Part shown: positions 60,238 through 64,000 of the stretch, piece by piece
How the letters are laid out: each line of letters starts with the position of its first letter
Position numbering within the stretch: position 1 is the first letter of the stretch
NCBI RefSeq assembly: GCF_001045465.1
Contig: NZ_LFND01000005.1
Location: 124,001 to 188,000, forward strand
From: Chryseobacterium angstadtii
Lineage (GTDB): Bacteria > Bacteroidota > Bacteroidia > Flavobacteriales > Weeksellaceae
DNA length: 64,000 nt
Reading direction: 5' to 3'
Translations under genes and position numbers: made by a program
Notes under the pieces: generated by a model
What the model saw: only the letters and a program-made list of their open reading frames with translations
What the model was told of the DNA's origin: nothing
The model's database searches: none

Positions 60238-61110
60238 TCAATTCAAAATCTCATTGATTTTCGGATACTGCGAGATCTTTCTAAACACAAATTTGTTGCT
60301 TTTCTGCAGTTTCTCAATAAACATATCAAGTTCGTTGATGGAATCCGCATCTCTGAGGTATTGATCGTGGGTAAGGAACACCAGATGCCTTGATGTTTTT
60401 TCCAGATCATTTAAAAATATGCTGTCTACTTTTTTAATCATAGCTTCATGGCTGCCTTTCAGAGTCATTTTTTGGGAAGGTCTCCATTCAAGATCCCAGC
60501 CGATTACTTTGTAGCCTGCTTTTTTAAGTCCGTTGGCAGCTTCTGCGGAACTTTTGATATCGGTAACATCAATATTGTTCAGTCTCCAGATATTTCTTCC
60601 CGGTGTTCTTGCTATTTTATCATAAAGTTTAAGGCTGTCTTTCGCAATATCAAAATCGTGAACTACGGCATCAGCATTTTTGTAAAAATCAGTGTATTTG
60701 TTATGGGCGTGTGTAAAGCTGTGATTAGCCAGCTCAATCAGAGGATTGTTTCTTAAAAGATCAAGATCATCCTTTTGTCTCTTGCTTCCATAGGCATGCT
60801 TTCCTACCAGAAATGCAGTAGCACAAACGTTTCTTTTGTTTAAGATTTTAAGAAGGTTTTCCGTTCCCTGATTAGGGCCGTCATCGAAGGTAAGGTAGAT
60901 AATTCTTTTATCGGTTTCTACACTTTCATCATCTATTTTTATTTTGGGGACCGTTTCTACGGTGGGATGTTCGTGAGAAGTTATTTTTTCAAACTCTTTC
61001 ACGTCAGTTTTGCTGTTACAGCTGTTGAAAATAATTGAAGCCGCACTCACCAATGCAGTCATCCCAAGAAAAGCCTTTTTTTGTGACTTTTCCCCAAATA
61101 AATTTTTCAT
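60238..61110 (-). CDS. Polysaccharide deacetylase (NodB-homology) lipoprotein
   Basis: A 290-residue lipoprotein (lipobox FNSCN, cysteine at ~31). The NodB domain starts with IYLTFDDGPNQGTENLL (the DD pair of motif 1) and continues with ATAFLVGKHA and the zinc motif LANHSFTHAHN (H-x3-H). Later there is DLEWRPSQKMTLKG and a late LVFLTHDQY. These enzymes remove N- or O-acetyl groups from chitin, peptidoglycan or exopolysaccharide; the substrate is undefined here. Transcribed alone. Confidence 0.88.
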   Translation of the reverse strand: MKNLFGEKSQKKAFLGMTALVSAASIIFNSCNSKTDVKEFEKITSHEHPTVETVPKIKIDDESVETDKRIIYLTFDDGPNQGTENLLKILNKRNVCATAFLVGKHAYGSKRQKDDLDLLRNNPLIELANHSFTHAHNKYTDFYKNADAVVHDFDIAKDSLKLYDKIARTPGRNIWRLNNIDVTDIKSSAEAANGLKKAGYKVIGWDLEWRPSQKMTLKGSHEAMIKKVDSIFLNDLEKTSRHLVFLTHDQYLRDADSINELDMFIEKLQKSNKFVFRKISQYPKINEILN

Positions 61111-61549
61111 AAAGATAATGGAAGTTTAAATTGTTAAAAATCGTTAAAATATTGCTAAAATATTAACAAATTATATGCCAGTATTTGTTAATATTTTGAT
61201 TTTTAATTTTATTTTAAGGTCTTTATTTAAAGATGTATTATCGAAAGAAGTGTTATTTGAATATTATGTTTTGTTATTACTTTGTTTTAACATTTAAAAA
61301 TGCCGAATCGATGCTTATTTTCTATTGAGATTGAAGTTTCGCTATTCTTCCTTTACCGGGGAATTATTTTCTACAGCCAGTTTTTAGGAAGAAATTACGG
61401 TGTAGAAAAATAAGTCTGTCGAAATTGAAAATGTAAAATGGGTTCTTTATAACAAGAAGAAAGTCTTTACTTCAGATGTTTCCGGCGCTTATTGCAAATT
61501 CCGGGCATCCAATGTAAAGACTTCTTTATTTCTTTATCTGAGGCGTCTC
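61111..61549. other. Gene-free, AT-rich stretch upstream of deacetylase gene
   Basis: About 440 bp without a credible coding frame. A loose inverted pair TTGTTAAAAATCGTTAAAATA ... TATTAACAAA lies at ~61130-61180. Near the right end, AAGTCTTTAC (61461-61470) and GTAAAGACTT (61514-61523) form a 10-bp stem around a 43-nt loop, a possible terminator for copA. Nothing else recognised. Confidence 0.4.
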
Positions 61550-64000
61550 TTATCTTACATCTGCATCGAGATCAACAGAGTTTAATCTTAATGAATTGAG
61601 AATCACAGAAAGTGAGCTGACACTCATTGCTGCCGCCGCAATCATAGGGGATAATAAGATTCCGAAGAAAGGATACAGTAATCCTGCTGCTACCGGAATA
61701 CCTAATACATTATAAATAAAGGCAAAAAACAGATTCTCTTTGATGTTTTTAAGGAGCTTCTCGCTCAGTAATTTTGCTTTTGCCACTCCTAAAATATCAC
61801 CTTTTAACAGGGTAATCTCTGCGCTTTCCATAGCAACATCAGTTCCTGTTCCCATTGCAATACCAACGTCTGACTGTGCTAAGGCAGGGGAGTCGTTGAT
61901 TCCGTCTCCGGTCATGGCTACAATCTTGCCTTGCTGCTGAAGTTTTTTAACCTCATTCAACTTATCTTCCGGAAGGCATCCTGCTTTATAATGTTTGATT
62001 CCCAGTTCTTCAGCAACTGCTTTGGCAGTATGTTCGTTGTCTCCGGTCATCATCATCACATCAATTCCTTCCTTCATCAGGCGCTGAACAGCTTTTTTGG
62101 AAGTGTCTTTAATTTTATCCGTAAAGCTTATGAATCCTAATACTGTTTTGTCCTGTGCGATATAAGATATGGTATGTGCTTTTGACTGTACTTCTACTGC
62201 TTTTGCCTTTAATTCCTGAGGAATCGACAGATTATTGGAGGTAAGAAGCCCTTCGTTTCCTAAATAAACGGTTTTTCCGTTGATATTTCCCTGAACTCCT
62301 TTTCCTGAAATATTTTCAAAAAGATCCACTTTTTCAGCCGTTAGGTTTTCATCTTTCGCTCTTTTAATCACCGCGCTGGAAAGAGGATGCTCTGAATTTT
62401 GATTTAATGAAAAGGCCAGTTTTAGCAATTCATTTTTATCTCCGTTTCCGGATATTTCAATATGTTCCACAGAAGGTTTTCCTTCAGTTAAAGTTCCTGT
62501 TTTATCGGTAATCAGTACATTTACTTTATGCATCTGCTCCAAAGCTTCTGCATTTTTGATCAGAATTCCGCTTTTGGCTCCTTTTCCGATTCCTACCATC
62601 AGTGACATTGGAGTTGCCAGCCCGAGCGCACATGGACAGGCCACAATTAGAACGGCAACTGCATTCACGAATGCAAATAAGCTTCTTTTTCCTTCCGGCC
62701 CGAAAAACTGCCATAGAACGAAAGTAAGAACAGCGATCAGGATTACGATTGGAACGAAGACTTTAGAAACTTTGTCGGTAAGCTTCTGAATAGGAGCTCT
62801 GCTTCGGCTGGCTTCGTTCACCATTTTGATAATCTGCGAAAGAAGGGTTTCATCACCTACTTTTTCGGCTTTCATGATGAATACCTTGTTTCCGTTGAGC
62901 GTTCCCGAAGAAACTTTGTCATCTATATTTTTTTCTACCGGAACGGGCTCTCCTGTGATCATACTCTCATCTACCAAAGAGCTTCCTTCCGTGATTTTTC
63001 CGTCAACAGGAATTTTTTCACCCGGTTTTACTTTCAGCAGATCTCCGATTTTCACCTGGGAGAGCAATACTCTTTTTTCCTCTCCGTTGATCATCAGATT
63101 GGCTTCATCGGGAGACAGATTCATCAGTTCTTTAATGGCATTCCCTGTTTTTTTATGAGCGGCAGCTTCCATCAGCTGTCCTAAAATGACAAGCGTCAGG
63201 ATAACACAGACCGCCTCAAAATACAAGGGTATTTCATGATTATGTCCTCTGATTTCATGAGGAATAATGTCCGGAAATATTAAGGCTGCAATGCTGAATA
63301 TGAATGCTGCGGCTACCCCTAAAGCAATCAGGCTGAACATATTTAAATTCCAGGTTTTAAAAGAAACCCAGCCTCTTTTTAACAGAAACCATCCTGAATA
63401 GAACATCACCGGAATAGTAAGAGCCAGCTCCATGAATCCCTGAATAGTGTGGGAAAAAGGAAAGTTGATGAACATTCCCCCCATCGAAAGGATAAAAACC
63501 GGGATGGTAAAGGCAACGGAAATAATGAATTTCCTCTTTAAATTATTATATGTTTCATCTTCCTCGTCATCACCGCTGTCAGGCATTCTTACGAGGTCCA
63601 TTCCGCAGATTGGGCAGTCTCCCGGTTCATCACGGATGATTTCCGGATGCATAGGACAGGTATATTTTGCCGTTTTCTTTTCGGGATATTTTACGAGATC
63701 CATTCCACAGACAGGGCAGCCTACGTTGGAATCGTAAGTTTTGTCTCCTTCGCAGTACATTGGGCAGTAATATTTTCCGGCCATGTCATCTGTGACTTTC
63801 GGAGCTTCATGATGGTGGCTGCGATCATGATGATGGGAATGGCTATGATTGTGAGCATGCTGATGATTCTGAAGAGAACCGGCTTTTACCAGATCTTCAG
63901 TAATTTCCTCGAGATGCATGTGGCAAACAGGACAGTCTCCTTTTTCGTCATAAACTTTATCTCCTTCACAAAACATCGGGCAATAGTACTTTCCTATACT
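61550..64000 (-). CDS. copA: Copper-translocating P1B-type ATPase with three heavy-metal-binding repeats, 5' truncated
   Basis: The frame is open through the right edge, so the true start lies outside. The visible N-terminus holds three heavy-metal-binding repeats of the YxCPM(F/Y/H)...GxCPxCGMDL type, the first two separated by a His-rich linker ([18 protein letters not shown]), in place of the usual MxCxxC domain. The P-type core has eight membrane helices, the metal site [10 protein letters not shown], the phosphorylation motif [16 protein letters not shown] (the HP motif) and [20 protein letters not shown]. It would pump Cu(I), or possibly Ag(I), out of the cytoplasm. Confidence 0.92.
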   Translation of the reverse strand, partial: SIGKYYCPMFCEGDKVYDEKGDCPVCHMHLEEITEDLVKAGSLQNHQHAHNHSHSHHHDRSHHHEAPKVTDDMAGKYYCPMYCEGDKTYDSNVGCPVCGMDLVKYPEKKTAKYTCPMHPEIIRDEPGDCPICGMDLVRMPDSGDDEEDETYNNLKRKFIISVAFTIPVFILSMGGMFINFPFSHTIQGFMELALTIPVMFYSGWFLLKRGWVSFKTWNLNMFSLIALGVAAAFIFSIAALIFPDIIPHEIRGHNHEIPLYFEAVCVILTLVILGQLMEAAAHKKTGNAIKELMNLSPDEANLMINGEEKRVLLSQVKIGDLLKVKPGEKIPVDGKITEGSSLVDESMITGEPVPVEKNIDDKVSSGTLNGNKVFIMKAEKVGDETLLSQIIKMVNEASRSRAPIQKLTDKVSKVFVPIVILIAVLTFVLWQFFGPEGKRSLFAFVNAVAVLIVACPCALGLATPMSLMVGIGKGAKSGILIKNAEALEQMHKVNVLITDKTGTLTEGKPSVEHIEISGNGDKNELLKLAFSLNQNSEHPLSSAVIKRAKDENLTAEKVDLFENISGKGVQGNINGKTVYLGNEGLLTSNNLSIPQELKAKAVEVQSKAHTISYIAQDKTVLGFISFTDKIKDTSKKAVQRLMKEGIDVMMMTGDNEHTAKAVAEELGIKHYKAGCLPEDKLNEVKKLQQQGKIVAMTGDGINDSPALAQSDVGIAMGTGTDVAMESAEITLLKGDILGVAKAKLLSEKLLKNIKENLFFAFIYNVLGIPVAAGLLYPFFGILLSPMIAAAAMSVSSLSVILNSLRLNSVDLDADVR

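Overview
The window is AT-rich chromosomal DNA from a member of the Bacteroidota, most probably a Chryseobacterium-like flavobacterium (Weeksellaceae). The evidence is a SusC/SusD pair, two proteins with type IX secretion (T9SS) C-terminal sorting domains, a GLPGLI-family protein, a BT0820-type HAD protein, a double-glycine-leader peptide typical of Chryseobacterium, and promoters of the Bacteroidota form (TTG, then TAnnTTTG). No rRNA, tRNA, CRISPR array, prophage or complete insertion sequence was recognised. Both ends cut through genes: a DUF922 protein on the left and a copper P-type ATPase on the right.

Layout. 1-6466: RecB-like PD-(D/E)XK nuclease, T9SS-exported lipase-like hydrolase, glutaryl-CoA dehydrogenase-like enzyme. 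6595-19148: a polysaccharide utilisation locus. A Nudix-type regulator with a degraded Nudix box and an MFS sugar transporter are divergent from SusC-SusD-GH30-GH3, followed by GH16 and a second GH30. The enzyme set points to a beta-1,3/beta-1,6-glucan (laminarin, fungal wall glucan or pustulan): GH16 and GH30 cut the backbone, SusCD imports oligosaccharides, GH3 releases glucose and the MFS protein takes it into the cytoplasm. 19230-22864: fabI, a small charged stress-type protein, tag, and a secreted protein built of YadA-head repeats.

22911-29881 is the most unusual part: a minus-strand VgrG island. In transcription order it holds vgrG, an unknown 268-residue gene, a PAAR-like/HINT/NucA-nuclease toxin, a ComJ (Nin)-like gene that is probably its immunity gene, a decayed HINT tail, a frameshifted SUKH immunity gene, the tail of another SUKH gene, a headless HINT-tail/WHH nuclease cassette, and an intact SUKH immunity gene. 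Two sets of near-identical direct repeats show that toxin tips and immunity genes have been shuffled here. The toxin/inhibitor pair looks like the competence nuclease NucA and its inhibitor ComJ recruited into interbacterial warfare.

30427-46661 is mostly housekeeping and secreted proteins: an NAD(P)-binding protein, uridine phosphorylase, a di-haem peroxidase, a PhoX phosphatase with a T9SS tail, a leucine-rich-repeat protein, SUI1, a DUF2268-like metalloprotease, gpmI, acyl-ACP desaturase, map, a methyltransferase, an SMR transporter and a Crp/Fnr regulator. 46881-64000 holds era, DoxX, a 54-residue GG-leader peptide, an S9 peptidase, several small unknown genes (one frameshifted), a HAD protein, a second Crp/Fnr regulator, a GNAT acetyltransferase, GLPGLI, MATE, a sigma-54 activator without a DNA-binding domain, a YggS-type PLP protein, a polysaccharide deacetylase and copA.

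Intergenic DNA is rich in perfect palindromes. One 33-bp palindrome occurs identically at 33364 and 55041, a relative lies at 53739, and GC-rich long-stem hairpins terminate many genes. All family assignments come from reading motifs, not from database searches.
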